The notes beneath the pieces were generated by a model. The model saw nothing but the letters and a program-made list of their open reading frames with translations, did no database searches and was not told where the DNA came from. Both the position numbers and the translations under genes were made by a program. Of a DNA stretch of 64,000 nt, positions 8,360 to 16,573 are shown piece by piece (position 1 is the stretch's first letter; each line of letters opens with the position of its first letter). The DNA comes from Flavivirga sp. 57AJ16. GTDB taxonomy: Bacteria > Bacteroidota > Bacteroidia > Flavobacteriales > Flavobacteriaceae. The DNA is taken from positions 62,001-126,000 of the forward strand of contig NZ_JAQZAT010000012.1 in assembly GCF_028736925.1 (NCBI RefSeq), read 5' to 3'.

Positions 8360-9706
8360 TTACCCAAAAATGGCTTTATAAATATCATTTCCATTAGCAA
8401 ACAAAACTAAAGCTATTAAAATAAAGAACCCAACCATTTGTGCATATTCCATAAATTTATCTCCTGGCTTTTTACCAGACACCATTTCATATAGTAAAAA
8501 CATGACATGACCACCATCTAAAGCAGGTATTGGCAATAAATTTAAAACGCCTAACATGATCGATAAAAAGGCCGTAATGCTCCAAAATACTTGCCAGCTC
8601 CAAAAACTTGGGAATATATCGTAAATAGCTTTGAATCCCCCTACACCTTTGTATGCTCCTGTACTTGGTGTGAAAATAGCTTTAAACTGGGTTATATAAG
8701 ATGATACTTTATCCCCTGCTTTCTTTATTCCTACTGGGAAGGATTCAAAAAAGCCGTATTCCTTGGTTTCAAATTGATAATATCCTAAAGCTTCTAAAGT
8801 TTCAGGCGTGGTTCCTGATGCATAAACCAATCCCAATTTACCTTCCTCACTTATTTTTAATGGTAGCGTAACTTCGGCATGGTCCCTTAAAACCGTGGCG
8901 CTGACTTCTTGTCCTTTGAATTTTTCCAATCCCAATTTTACCTGATCGATATACTTTGTTTTAAAATCGTTTAACCCAACAATAATATCGCCTTTTCTAA
9001 TACTACTATTCTTATTATAAGACGTATCGGGAACCTGAACTATAACAAAAGGTTCTCTTAATTTTATAAAGCCCTTTTCCTTAGAATCAATTAATTGTGA
9101 TAAAAAATCCTCGGGCATATTTACCGTTGATTGCACCCCGTTTCTTTCGATAACAATTTCCTTACCAAACAGGACTTTTTCAGAAATTTCAGAAAATGTC
9201 TCAATCTTATCACCATCTACAGAAATAATTTTATCACCCGTATATAATCCTGCCTTATTGGCAATGGTACTTTCAACTAAAAGGCCATCTTTAATATTTT
9301 CATTTGGTAAAAATCGATCGCCATAAAAATAACTCATTCCTATATAGATAAGGATCGCCAATAAAAAATTCACAGTGACACCACCTAACATAATAATTAA
9401 GCGTTGCCAAGCTGGTTTAGATCTAAATTCCCAAGGTTGTGGTTCTTTGGCCATTTGCTCGGTATCCATACTCTCATCTATCATTCCGGCAATCTTCACA
9501 TAGCCCCCTAATGGCAACCAACCTATGCCGTAAACAGTTTCTCCTATTTTCTTCTTGAACAATGAAAATTTAACATCAAAAAATAAATAAAACTTTTCTA
9601 CTCGTGTTTTAAAAGCCTTGGCAGGGATAAAATGCCCTAATTCGTGCAAAATAATAAGCAACGAAAGACTTAATAAAAACTGAGATATTTTAATAACAAA
9701 CTCCAT
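8360..9706 (-). CDS. rseP: RIP site-2 metalloprotease RseP
   Basis: 448-residue membrane zinc protease that cuts substrates such as anti-sigma factors within the inner membrane. The active-site HELGH is at residues 21-25 in the first transmembrane helix, and the third zinc ligand is in LDGGH near residue 396. Two PDZ-like domains lie between (for example TIANKAGLYTGDKIISVDGD and a second around IRKGDIIVGLNDFK), matching the E. coli RseP layout. The length is normal for the family. It is transcribed alone on the minus strand, with the tRNAs downstream; the usual dxr neighbour is not in view. No anti-sigma factor gene is adjacent, although the RsiV-like lipoprotein is about 1.2 kb away. Confidence 0.95.
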   Translation of the reverse strand: MEFVIKISQFLLSLSLLIILHELGHFIPAKAFKTRVEKFYLFFDVKFSLFKKKIGETVYGIGWLPLGGYVKIAGMIDESMDTEQMAKEPQPWEFRSKPAWQRLIIMLGGVTVNFLLAILIYIGMSYFYGDRFLPNENIKDGLLVESTIANKAGLYTGDKIISVDGDKIETFSEISEKVLFGKEIVIERNGVQSTVNMPEDFLSQLIDSKEKGFIKLREPFVIVQVPDTSYNKNSSIRKGDIIVGLNDFKTKYIDQVKLGLEKFKGQEVSATVLRDHAEVTLPLKISEEGKLGLVYASGTTPETLEALGYYQFETKEYGFFESFPVGIKKAGDKVSSYITQFKAIFTPSTGAYKGVGGFKAIYDIFPSFWSWQVFWSITAFLSIMLGVLNLLPIPALDGGHVMFLLYEMVSGKKPGDKFMEYAQMVGFFILIALVLFANGNDIYKAIFG

Positions 9707-9856
9707 ATAACTTCAATCAGATTTTTTAATCGCACAAAAGTACGCTTTTAAACCAACTTTAAAAAGACAATTATAAGATGTAGGTTTTTTTAACAAGAAT
9801 TTAAACTTAAAAAAGATCGAATATAACACCTATAAGGTCATTTCTTTCTTTAAATA

Positions 9857-9922
9857 AAGAATTCCTTGAAACGAACCCTGTCCTTGCCGGCAGGTCCGAC
9901 GTAAAGCGTCGAGGAATTCTTT
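9857..9922. repeat. Palindromic repeat (copy at 40585-40645)
   Basis: Ends AAAGAATTCCT / AGGAATTCTTT with an inner CGACGTAAAGCGTCG hairpin and a GCCGGCAGG fragment. The right half (CCGACG-AAAGCGTCGAGGAATTCTTTTCGATTAA) recurs at about 40.61 kb with few differences. It lies between the divergent rseP and SCO-protein genes. Confidence 0.6.
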
Positions 9923-9955
9923 TCGATTAAATTTTTCGTCATCGATGTTTCATTG

Positions 9956-9963
9956 TATTTTTG
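9956..9963 (+). promoter_or_regulatory. Promoter -7 element of the SCO gene
   Basis: TATTTTTG, matching TAnnTTTG, 26 bases before the ATG. Confidence 0.5.
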
Positions 9964-9988
9964 CATATATTCAATTTAACCAATAAAA

Positions 9989-10663
9989 ATGTTATCATTT
10001 TTCAAGAATTATAGAGGGTTCGCCATTGTTTTTGCCATTATTTCTATTATTATAGTCTCAATAATCTATAACACTTTAAATGTTTACCAACCCTTACCCA
10101 TTTATCAACCCGCTATGGTAAGTACCGAACTGGTAGACAGCACTATTCAATATAAAAAAAAGTACCATAAAATAGCCGATTTTTCGCTCATCGATCAAAA
10201 CGGTAAAACGATCACACAAAACGATTATAAAGACAAAATATACGTGGCCGATTTCTTTTTTACTACGTGTCAGACCATTTGCCCTATTATGACCGGTCAT
10301 ATGGAGCTAATACAACAAGAAATTATTAATGACAACGATGTCATGCTACTTTCACACTCGGTAACTCCCGAGATCGATACGGTTGCCCAACTAAAACGTT
10401 ATGCGAAACAAAAAGGAGTAAATGATAATAAATGGCATTTAGTTACCGGGGATAAAAAACAAATATATCAACTTGCAAGAAAAAGCTATCTGGCAGTTAA
10501 GGACCATGGAGATGGCGGTCCTTTTGATATGGTGCATACCGAAAACTTTATGCTTATTGATAAAAAGCGTCAAATAAGAGGCTTTTATGATGGTACAGAT
10601 AAAGAAGAAATCGACCGTTTACTTAACGATATTAAAATCCTAAAAGAAGAATATCTAAAATAG
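9989..10663 (+). CDS. SCO1/SenC-family copper chaperone-like protein
   Basis: 224 residues: an N-terminal membrane anchor (residues 9-28) and a periplasmic thioredoxin-fold domain. The metal-binding CxxxC is in FFFTTCQTICPIMTG near residues 94-98 and the conserved downstream His in DMVHTENFMLI near residue 183. SCO proteins bring copper to the CuA site of cytochrome c oxidase or act as thiol reductants. No oxidase genes are in view. It lies 71 bases upstream of feoA on the same strand; a separate promoter element before feoA suggests independent expression, though readthrough is possible. Confidence 0.9.
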   Translation: MLSFFKNYRGFAIVFAIISIIIVSIIYNTLNVYQPLPIYQPAMVSTELVDSTIQYKKKYHKIADFSLIDQNGKTITQNDYKDKIYVADFFFTTCQTICPIMTGHMELIQQEIINDNDVMLLSHSVTPEIDTVAQLKRYAKQKGVNDNKWHLVTGDKKQIYQLARKSYLAVKDHGDGGPFDMVHTENFMLIDKKRQIRGFYDGTDKEEIDRLLNDIKILKEEYLK

Positions 10664-10700
10664 TTTTTATCAACCATTTTTTTAGGCTACTTTTTTATAC

Positions 10701-10708
10701 TACTTTTG
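10701..10708 (+). promoter_or_regulatory. feoA promoter -7 element
   Basis: TACTTTTG, matching TAnnTTTG, 27 bases before the feoA start codon. Confidence 0.55.
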
Positions 10709-10711
10709 CTT

Positions 10712-10731
10712 CTTTAAAATCAATCTAAATA
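10712..10731 (+). promoter_or_regulatory. Candidate DtxR-family operator before feoA
   Basis: CTTTAAAATCAATCTAAATA matches 15 of 20 positions of the palindrome core TTTTTAGATTAATCTAAAAA found upstream of the TonB receptor. The right half is the better conserved. It covers the expected start of feoAB transcription, so bound repressor would block it. Inferred. Confidence 0.4.
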
Positions 10732-10734
10732 AGC

Positions 10735-10971
10735 TTGCAAGATACTTTAGCACATCTTAAACGTGGTGAAAAGGGCATTATTACCGATGTTTCATCTATT
10801 CATATCCCATTAAAACTCTTAGAAATGGGATGCTTACCGGGTAATTTGGTGCAACTTCTGCAACTTGCTCCCTTTCAAGATCCCATGTATTTAAATATTA
10901 ATGGCACCCATTTAGCCATTAGAAAGGAAACGGCTTCTCATATCTTAATTGAAAAAATAACGCATGGGTAA
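10735..10971 (+). CDS. feoA: FeoA ferrous iron transport accessory protein
   Basis: 78 residues forming the SH3-like FeoA domain: LAHLKRGEKGIITDV at the start, then LKLLEMGCLPGNLVQLL and the C-terminal LAIRKETASHILIEKI. FeoA is a small cytoplasmic partner of the FeoB transporter. The start is TTG at 10735, because an in-frame stop lies just upstream and no ATG is available; the distance to the promoter element fits. The last eight bases overlap feoB, indicating translational coupling. Confidence 0.9.
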   Translation: MQDTLAHLKRGEKGIITDVSSIHIPLKLLEMGCLPGNLVQLLQLAPFQDPMYLNINGTHLAIRKETASHILIEKITHG

Positions 10972-13201
10972 GCAAATAAACGTCGCCTTAATAGGTAATC
11001 CAAATACAGGAAAAACATCCGTTTTCAATGCATTAACGGGGTTAAATCAAAAAGTTGGTAATTATCCAGGGATTACGGTCGAAAAAAAAGAAGGCATATG
11101 TAAACTCCCGCGAGGTGTTAAAGCCCATATTATCGATTTACCTGGAACTTACAGCTTGAATGCTTCTTCTCTTGATGAAAATGTGGTCATAGAGCTCCTC
11201 TTAAATAAAAACGATAAAGATTTTCCAGATATAGCCGTTGTTGTAAGTGATGTAGAGAACTTAAAACGAAATCTTTTATTGTTTACACAAATTAAAGATT
11301 TAGAAATCCCTACACTTCTTGTTATTAATATGGCAGATAGGATGAGCTACAAGGGTATTTCATTAGATATTGATTACTTAGAAAAACACCTTCAAACCAA
11401 AATCGCTTTAATTAGCACAAGAAAGAATGAAGGTATCGACAACTTAAAAAACCTCATTGCTAACTTTAAAGATCTTCCCATATCTCCTTGCTTAAATGCT
11501 TCAGATATAGACAAGGACTATTTTGATAATTTACGTAAAGCATTTCCCAATCAACTTTTATATAAACTTTGGTTGGTAATTACCCAAGATGTTAACTTCG
11601 GAAAAACAGATAGAAATGAAATTGATGCTGTTGCCGATTTTAAAACTAAAAGCAAAGGCGATTTAAAGCGTTTACAGCAAAGAGAAACCATTAAACGCTA
11701 CCAATTTATAAATAATGCTCTTAAAAAAGGACAAACCATCGATGTTTCGCAGGCCAAGGATTTACGAACAAAACTAGATCGTATTTTAACTCATAAAGTA
11801 TGGGGGTATGCTATTTTCTTTATTATTCTGCTCACTATCTTCCAGGCAATTTATGACTGGTCCAGTGTGCCAATGGATTTTATCGATAACGTTTTTGCAT
11901 CCTTAAGCGAAGGGATTAAAAACATACTACCAAATGGTGCTTTCACTAATTTATTGGCAGAAGGTATTATTCCCGGTCTTGGTGGTATCATTATTTTCAT
12001 TCCACAAATCGCTTTTTTGTTCTTATTTATAGCTGTACTTGAAGAAAGTGGCTATATGAGCCGTGTGGTATTTTTAATGGATCGGGTGATGCGGCGTTTT
12101 GGTTTAAGCGGTAAAAGTGTTGTCCCATTAATTTCCGGTACTGCTTGTGCTATTCCTGCAATTATGGCCACAAGGAATATTGAAAGTTGGAAAGAACGCT
12201 TAATCACTATTTTAGTGACACCCTTCACAACCTGCTCTGCCAGGCTTCCTGTTTATTTGATCATCATAGAATTAGTAATCCCCAAAGAACGTTTCTTTGG
12301 CCTTGGATACCAGCCTTTAACACTCATGTTACTTTACTTAATTGGATTTGGATCCGCCGTTTTTTCAGCTTATTTACTCAACAAAGTCCTAAAAATAAGA
12401 AGCAAAACTTTTTTTGTGGTCGAAATGCCCAACTACAAACTTCCCCTATTCAAAAACGTAATCTTTACGGTTATTGAAAAAACAAAAGCTTTTATTTTTG
12501 GTGCCGGGAAAATTATTCTAGCCATATCTATAGTCATTTGGGTATTAGGTTCTATAGGTCTTAACTCGAACTATAGCAATGCAAAAGAGATCGTTAATCG
12601 TAAAATTAACGAAAATGGCTTCAGTAAAATTCAAGCATTTTCTTTACAGAATAAGCAGGAACGTTATAAGAACAGTTTGATCGAAGATTACGATAATATC
12701 ACAGAAACTCAAATTTCTGATTCCATAAATTATAAAACGCCCCTTTTCAAGAAAGCGGTTATTAATGACGAAATAGCATCCCTTAAATTGGAGAACTCTG
12801 TTTTAGGGTATATTGGAAAAGTCGTTGAACCGGCAATCAGACCTTTAGGCTATGATTGGAAAATAGGCATCGCCATTGTGAGTTCGTTTGCAGCAAGAGA
12901 AGTATTTATTGGTACTTTATCCACTATTTATAGTGTTGGAAGCGAAATTGAAGATGACGAAAACAAAACAATCCGTGCCAAAATGCAATCTGAAAGACAC
13001 CAATCAACAAACAAAGCTGTTTTCACTTTTGCCTCTGGTATTTCCTTGTTGTTATTTTATGCTTTCGCCATGCAATGTATGAGTACCTTGGCTATTGTTA
13101 AAAAAGAAACCAATAGCTGGAAATGGCCCGTTTTACAATTGGTCATTATGACTACCTTTGCGTATATAGTAGCATTAATTGCATTTCAACTCTTAAAATA
13201 A
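10964..13201 (+). CDS. feoB: FeoB ferrous iron transporter
   Basis: 745 residues. The N-terminal G domain has GNPNTGKTSVFNALTG (G1, residues 10-25), VGNYPGITVEKKEG (G2) and DLPGTYSLNASSLDE (G3). It is followed by a helical spacer and a membrane core with two Gate motifs (FIPQIAFLFLFIAVLEESGYM; SGTACAIPAIMATR; TCSARLPVYL). The protein imports Fe(II) across the inner membrane. Length and order are normal for FeoB. It forms an operon with feoA and a 45-residue Cys-rich protein. A DtxR-type regulator faces it downstream, and a candidate operator covers the operon start. Confidence 0.97.
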   Translation: MGKQINVALIGNPNTGKTSVFNALTGLNQKVGNYPGITVEKKEGICKLPRGVKAHIIDLPGTYSLNASSLDENVVIELLLNKNDKDFPDIAVVVSDVENLKRNLLLFTQIKDLEIPTLLVINMADRMSYKGISLDIDYLEKHLQTKIALISTRKNEGIDNLKNLIANFKDLPISPCLNASDIDKDYFDNLRKAFPNQLLYKLWLVITQDVNFGKTDRNEIDAVADFKTKSKGDLKRLQQRETIKRYQFINNALKKGQTIDVSQAKDLRTKLDRILTHKVWGYAIFFIILLTIFQAIYDWSSVPMDFIDNVFASLSEGIKNILPNGAFTNLLAEGIIPGLGGIIIFIPQIAFLFLFIAVLEESGYMSRVVFLMDRVMRRFGLSGKSVVPLISGTACAIPAIMATRNIESWKERLITILVTPFTTCSARLPVYLIIIELVIPKERFFGLGYQPLTLMLLYLIGFGSAVFSAYLLNKVLKIRSKTFFVVEMPNYKLPLFKNVIFTVIEKTKAFIFGAGKIILAISIVIWVLGSIGLNSNYSNAKEIVNRKINENGFSKIQAFSLQNKQERYKNSLIEDYDNITETQISDSINYKTPLFKKAVINDEIASLKLENSVLGYIGKVVEPAIRPLGYDWKIGIAIVSSFAAREVFIGTLSTIYSVGSEIEDDENKTIRAKMQSERHQSTNKAVFTFASGISLLLFYAFAMQCMSTLAIVKKETNSWKWPVLQLVIMTTFAYIVALIAFQLLK

Positions 13202-13235
13202 GTAAAGTTACTAGATCGGTTACGACAAAATAGAC

Positions 13236-13373
13236 ATGAATACCATTATTCAAAACATATTAGTTTTTTCAGCATTAACTTTAGCTGTCATGTTTTTGAT
13301 TAAAAAATTCTTCTGGAAAAAATCAAAATCCAAAAAAGCTTGTGGCGGAGATAACGGTTGCGGTTGTCATTAA
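13236..13373 (+). CDS. FeoB-associated Cys-rich membrane protein
   Basis: 45 residues in three parts: a single membrane helix (NILVFSALTLAVMFLI), a basic stretch (KKFFWKKSKSKKA), and a C-terminal Cys tail ending CGGDNGCGCH. This matches the small FeoB-associated Cys-rich proteins (FeoC-like in position, unrelated in fold) that often follow feoB in Bacteroidota. It starts 34 bases after the feoB stop on the same strand. The Cys/His tail probably faces the cytoplasm and may receive or sense iron. The role is inferred from position. Confidence 0.85.
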   Translation: MNTIIQNILVFSALTLAVMFLIKKFFWKKSKSKKACGGDNGCGCH

Positions 13374-13399
13374 TTTGATGCCCTTTTAAAGAATTAACT

Positions 13400-14056
13400 T
13401 TAAGAAACCTTTACAAATAGATTATTTGCAATCATATTAGATATAATAAGCTCCTTTGTTTTTATCCTTATTGTAACAGAATTATCAAAAGGTTCACGGT
13501 GACAAACTTTCAATTCCGTTCCCAAAGCAATATTATTTTTGTCTAGATACTTTAAAAAATCCGAGGAAGAATCCTGAACTCCAACACAGATACAATCATC
13601 TCCTATTTTTGCCTCGGAAAGTAAAATTTTATCAATCTTTTTAATCTTACCTGTTTTATCTGGAATAGGGTCGCCGTGTGGATCGTGCGTTGGGAATTCC
13701 AAAAAGGCATCTAACTGACTAATTAATTTCTTAGACTTTATATGTTCTAGCTGCTCCGCTACCTCATGGACTTCATCCCATGAAAAATTTAGCTTCTCAA
13801 CCAAAAACACTTCCCAAAGCCTGTGTTTTCTAACAATGTTAACAGCAACTTCCTTTCCCTTCCCAGTTAAGGTAACGCCCTGATATTTCTTATAATCGAC
13901 ATAGCTCTTTTCAGAAAGTTTCTTAACCATATCGGTCACAGACGACGCTTTGGTTTCCATTTCCTTGGCAATAGCATTCGTGCTTACATTATTAACACCA
14001 TACTTTCCCAGATGATAAATAGCTTTTATATAATTTTCTTCCGTAAGGGTTATCAT
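13400..14056 (-). CDS. DtxR/MntR-family metal-dependent repressor
   Basis: 218 residues. The N-terminal winged helix is visible (TEENYIKAIYHLGK, then AKEMETKASSVTDMVKKLSE), then the metal-binding dimerisation domain (RKHRLWEVFLVEKLNFSWDE, HEVAEQLEHI, FPTHDPHGDPIP). The C-terminal FeoA-like SH3 domain begins near IGDDCICVGV. All expected His/Glu ligands are present. The protein would bind DNA when loaded with Fe(II) or Mn(II); which metal cannot be told. It faces feoB and diverges from a TonB receptor/ABC importer operon. Its TATCTTTG promoter element and start codon are separated by a 159-bp MITE, so its mRNA now carries a long palindromic leader. Confidence 0.92.
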   Translation of the reverse strand: MITLTEENYIKAIYHLGKYGVNNVSTNAIAKEMETKASSVTDMVKKLSEKSYVDYKKYQGVTLTGKGKEVAVNIVRKHRLWEVFLVEKLNFSWDEVHEVAEQLEHIKSKKLISQLDAFLEFPTHDPHGDPIPDKTGKIKKIDKILLSEAKIGDDCICVGVQDSSSDFLKYLDKNNIALGTELKVCHREPFDNSVTIRIKTKELIISNMIANNLFVKVS

Positions 14057-14074
14057 AACTATTATTTAGATATA

Positions 14075-14233
14075 GAACTCATTTAAACTTTTATAATTGG
14101 CTAAAAAATTGCCCTTTTGCAACCATTTTTTGTCTTTTTTTATTCCATAGCGATGCTATGCAACTCAAAAAAGTCTTCAACTGGACACAAAACGACTAAT
14201 TTTCGCTTCAATCCAAAAAGTTTAAATGAGCTC
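14075..14233 (-). mobile_element. MITE-like element, copy C, in the leader of the dtxR-family gene
   Basis: 159 bp, bounded by GAACTC (14075) and GAGCTC (ending 14233), with inverted ends GAACTCATTTAAACTTTT / AAAAGTTTAAATGAGCTC allowing a small change. It is flanked by ATA on both sides (14072-14074, 14234-14236), a 3-bp target duplication. Read on the minus strand it aligns over its whole length with copies A and B, including the central hairpin GCATAGCATCGCTATGG. It is more diverged than A and B are from each other, so it is older. Confidence 0.8.
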
Positions 14234-14237
14234 ATAA

Positions 14238-14245
14238 CAAAGATA
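14238..14245 (-). promoter_or_regulatory. Promoter -7 element of the dtxR-family gene
   Basis: TATCTTTG on the minus strand, five bases outside MITE copy C. Without the MITE it would be about 22 bases before the start codon, a normal leader for this phylum. Confidence 0.6.
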
Positions 14246-14261
14246 GAATAATTATAATATC

Positions 14262-14295
14262 AAAATAATTTTTAGATTAATCTAAAAATTATTTT
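14262..14295. promoter_or_regulatory. Perfect 34-bp palindrome, probable DtxR-family operator
   Basis: Every base from 14262 pairs with its partner up to 14295; the core is TTTTTAGATTAATCTAAAAA. The TTAG/CTAA half-sites resemble DtxR/IdeR/MntR boxes. It lies between the divergent promoters of the regulator gene (-7 at 14238-14245) and the TonB receptor (-7 at 14295-14302), covering both -33 regions. It probably serves for autoregulation and metal control of the uptake operon. The palindrome is seen; the binding protein is inferred. Confidence 0.75.
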
Positions 14296-14302
14296 ATATT
14301 TG
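14295..14302 (+). promoter_or_regulatory. Promoter -7 element of the TonB receptor operon
   Basis: TATATTTG abutting the palindrome. A TTG that could be read as an earlier start codon (14300) is part of this element, so the ATG at 14318 is the true start. Confidence 0.65.
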
Positions 14303-14317
14303 CATAAAAAATATCTT

Positions 14318-16534
14318 ATGAAACCCCTAATAATACTCCTGTTAAGTGTATTATCTTTTTCAGCAAACGCCCAAAGTATAACTGGCAAAACAATATCGGA
14401 CGGTAGTGCATTGCCTTATGTAAATATTTATTTAAAAAGCACACGAAAAGGAGCCGTATCCAATGATGATGGCTCGTTTAAAATAAACAATATTGATGCT
14501 GGCACATATACTATTGTTGCTTCGTTCACCGGATACCAAACCCAGAAAAAAAAAGTGACCATTTCTTCAAATGATGTTGTTGTAGATTTTGATTTACCTG
14601 AATCTGAATTACTTGATGAAGTTGTCGTTACAGGAACTTTAAAGGCAGTATCTCGTTTGGAAAGCCCAGTACCGGTTGAAGTTTATTCTCCTACATTTTT
14701 AAAAAAGAATCCAACTCCCAATATTTTTGAAGCCTTGCAAAATGTAAATGGTGTCCGTCCACAGATTAATTGTAATGTTTGCAATACGGGAGACATTCAT
14801 ATTAATGGTTTAGAAGGCCCATACACCCTTGTGCTTATTGATGGTATGCCCATTGTAAGTGGATTATCTACCGTTTATGGCCTTTCGGGAATTCCTAACT
14901 CCTTGATCGAACAAATTGAAATTGTAAAAGGGCCTGCTTCTTCCCTTTACGGAAGTGAAGCCGTTGGAGGTTTAATTAATATCATAACAAAACTTCCAGA
15001 AAACGCACCCCGTTTTTTTGCCGACAGCTATGCAACAGGTTGGGGAGAGATTAATCTGGACTTAGGTTTTAAAACCAAAATAGGTAATAAAGCCAATTTA
15101 CTTTTTGGCACTAATTATTTCAACTACAATAATCCGATAGATAATAACGGAGACAATTTTACTGATCTGACCCTTCAAAATAGAATTTCTGTTTTTCAGA
15201 AATGGGATTTTAAACGTGACAAAAATAGGCTGTTTTCTTTGGCTGGTCGCTATTTTTATGAAGATAGATGGGGCGGAGAAATGCAATGGAATCCATCTTA
15301 TAGAGGTGGTGATCAGGTTTACGGCGAAAGTATTTACACCTCTCGTTTTGAATTTTTAGGAAAATACCAATTACCGGTGACCGAGAAATTTCTATTTCAA
15401 TTCTCTTATACAGACCATGATCAAAATTCGGTATACGGTAATGTGCCATACTTAGCACAACAACGTATTGGTTTTGGGCAACTTACCTGGGACAAACCGC
15501 TTAAAAACCACGATTTGCTATTTGGTATTGCTGCCAGATACAATTACTATAATGATAATACGCCAGCCACAGTAACAGCCGACGAAGTTGTTATCCCTTC
15601 CCTTTTTGCACAAGATGAAATTAAACTTAACGATAAACACACCCTACTATTAGGTGCACGCTATGACTATGATAAAAGGCATGGCAATATATTCACACCA
15701 AGAATTGCCTACAAATTCAAGCCTACTAGTGATGATATTTTTCGTGTAAATGCCGGTACAGGGTTTAGAGTGGTTAACATTTTTACCGAAGAGCATGCAG
15801 CCCTTACCGGTGCGAGAGATGTTATCATTACAGAAAAATTAAAACCAGAACGCTCTTATAATGTCAACATAAATTACCTTAAAAAGTTTTATACCAAATC
15901 TGGAGCTATTATAGGACTGGATGCCTCTGCTTGGTATACACATTTTACAAATTTGATTACACCGGACTACGATACAAACCCCAACCAAATTATATACGAT
16001 AATTTAAATGGCAAAGCCATTACAAAAGGGGTAAGCGTAAATTTAGATGCTATTATTGCCAGCGGCGTTAAAGTTTTAATAGGGGGAACGTTTCAAGATG
16101 TGTCCCAAACTGAAAATGGTATAAAACAGCGTCAAATTTTAACAGAGCGCTTTACAGGGACATGGGCTGCCTCTTATAAAAGTTATAAATACAATTTAAC
16201 CCTGGATTATACTGGCAATATATACGGTCCCATGAGGCTACCTACTTTAGGGGAATTTGACCCCCGAAAAGAAAATTCGCCCGTATGGAGTATACAAAAT
16301 ATACAACTAACCTATGATGGGTTAACCAATTTTGAAATTTACGGAGGCGTGAAAAATCTGTTAAACTGGACCCCAAATAAAGGAAACCCTTTTATTATTT
16401 CAAGGACCTATGATCCCTTTGACAAAACTCTGGATGAGAACGACCCCACAGATTTACCATTCGACCCATCCTATGTATATGGACCAAACCAAGGGATTCG
16501 TGCCTTTTTTGGTATGAGGTATTCTTTTAAATAA
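14318..16534 (+). CDS. TonB-dependent outer-membrane receptor, probable metal/metallophore uptake
   Basis: 738 residues. A signal peptide (ending SFSANAQ) is followed by a carboxypeptidase-regulatory-like domain (SITGKTISDGSALPYVNIYL to about residue 90). The plug domain includes EVVVTGTLKAVSRLESPVPV, NCNVCNTGDIHINGLEGPY, VLIDGMPIVSG and VKGPASSLYGSEAVGGLINI; then comes a 22-strand barrel ending in a Phe-type strand (FFGMRYSFK). The Cys pair in NCNVCNTGD is a conspicuous feature and might bind metal. Context gives the role: a DtxR-family operator sits at its promoter, and a periplasmic metal-binding protein gene starts 39 bases after its stop. It probably carries the substrate of the following ABC importer across the outer membrane. 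Confidence 0.93.
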   Translation: MKPLIILLLSVLSFSANAQSITGKTISDGSALPYVNIYLKSTRKGAVSNDDGSFKINNIDAGTYTIVASFTGYQTQKKKVTISSNDVVVDFDLPESELLDEVVVTGTLKAVSRLESPVPVEVYSPTFLKKNPTPNIFEALQNVNGVRPQINCNVCNTGDIHINGLEGPYTLVLIDGMPIVSGLSTVYGLSGIPNSLIEQIEIVKGPASSLYGSEAVGGLINIITKLPENAPRFFADSYATGWGEINLDLGFKTKIGNKANLLFGTNYFNYNNPIDNNGDNFTDLTLQNRISVFQKWDFKRDKNRLFSLAGRYFYEDRWGGEMQWNPSYRGGDQVYGESIYTSRFEFLGKYQLPVTEKFLFQFSYTDHDQNSVYGNVPYLAQQRIGFGQLTWDKPLKNHDLLFGIAARYNYYNDNTPATVTADEVVIPSLFAQDEIKLNDKHTLLLGARYDYDKRHGNIFTPRIAYKFKPTSDDIFRVNAGTGFRVVNIFTEEHAALTGARDVIITEKLKPERSYNVNINYLKKFYTKSGAIIGLDASAWYTHFTNLITPDYDTNPNQIIYDNLNGKAITKGVSVNLDAIIASGVKVLIGGTFQDVSQTENGIKQRQILTERFTGTWAASYKSYKYNLTLDYTGNIYGPMRLPTLGEFDPRKENSPVWSIQNIQLTYDGLTNFEIYGGVKNLLNWTPNKGNPFIISRTYDPFDKTLDENDPTDLPFDPSYVYGPNQGIRAFFGMRYSFK

Positions 16535-16573
16535 TTTAAGTGCTTTTTAGTAATTTCGCAACAAATTAAATAT

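Noticed and set aside
14300-14302. TTG start of the TonB receptor
   Set aside because: It is the TTG of the TATATTTG promoter element; the signal peptide starts well at ATG 14318.
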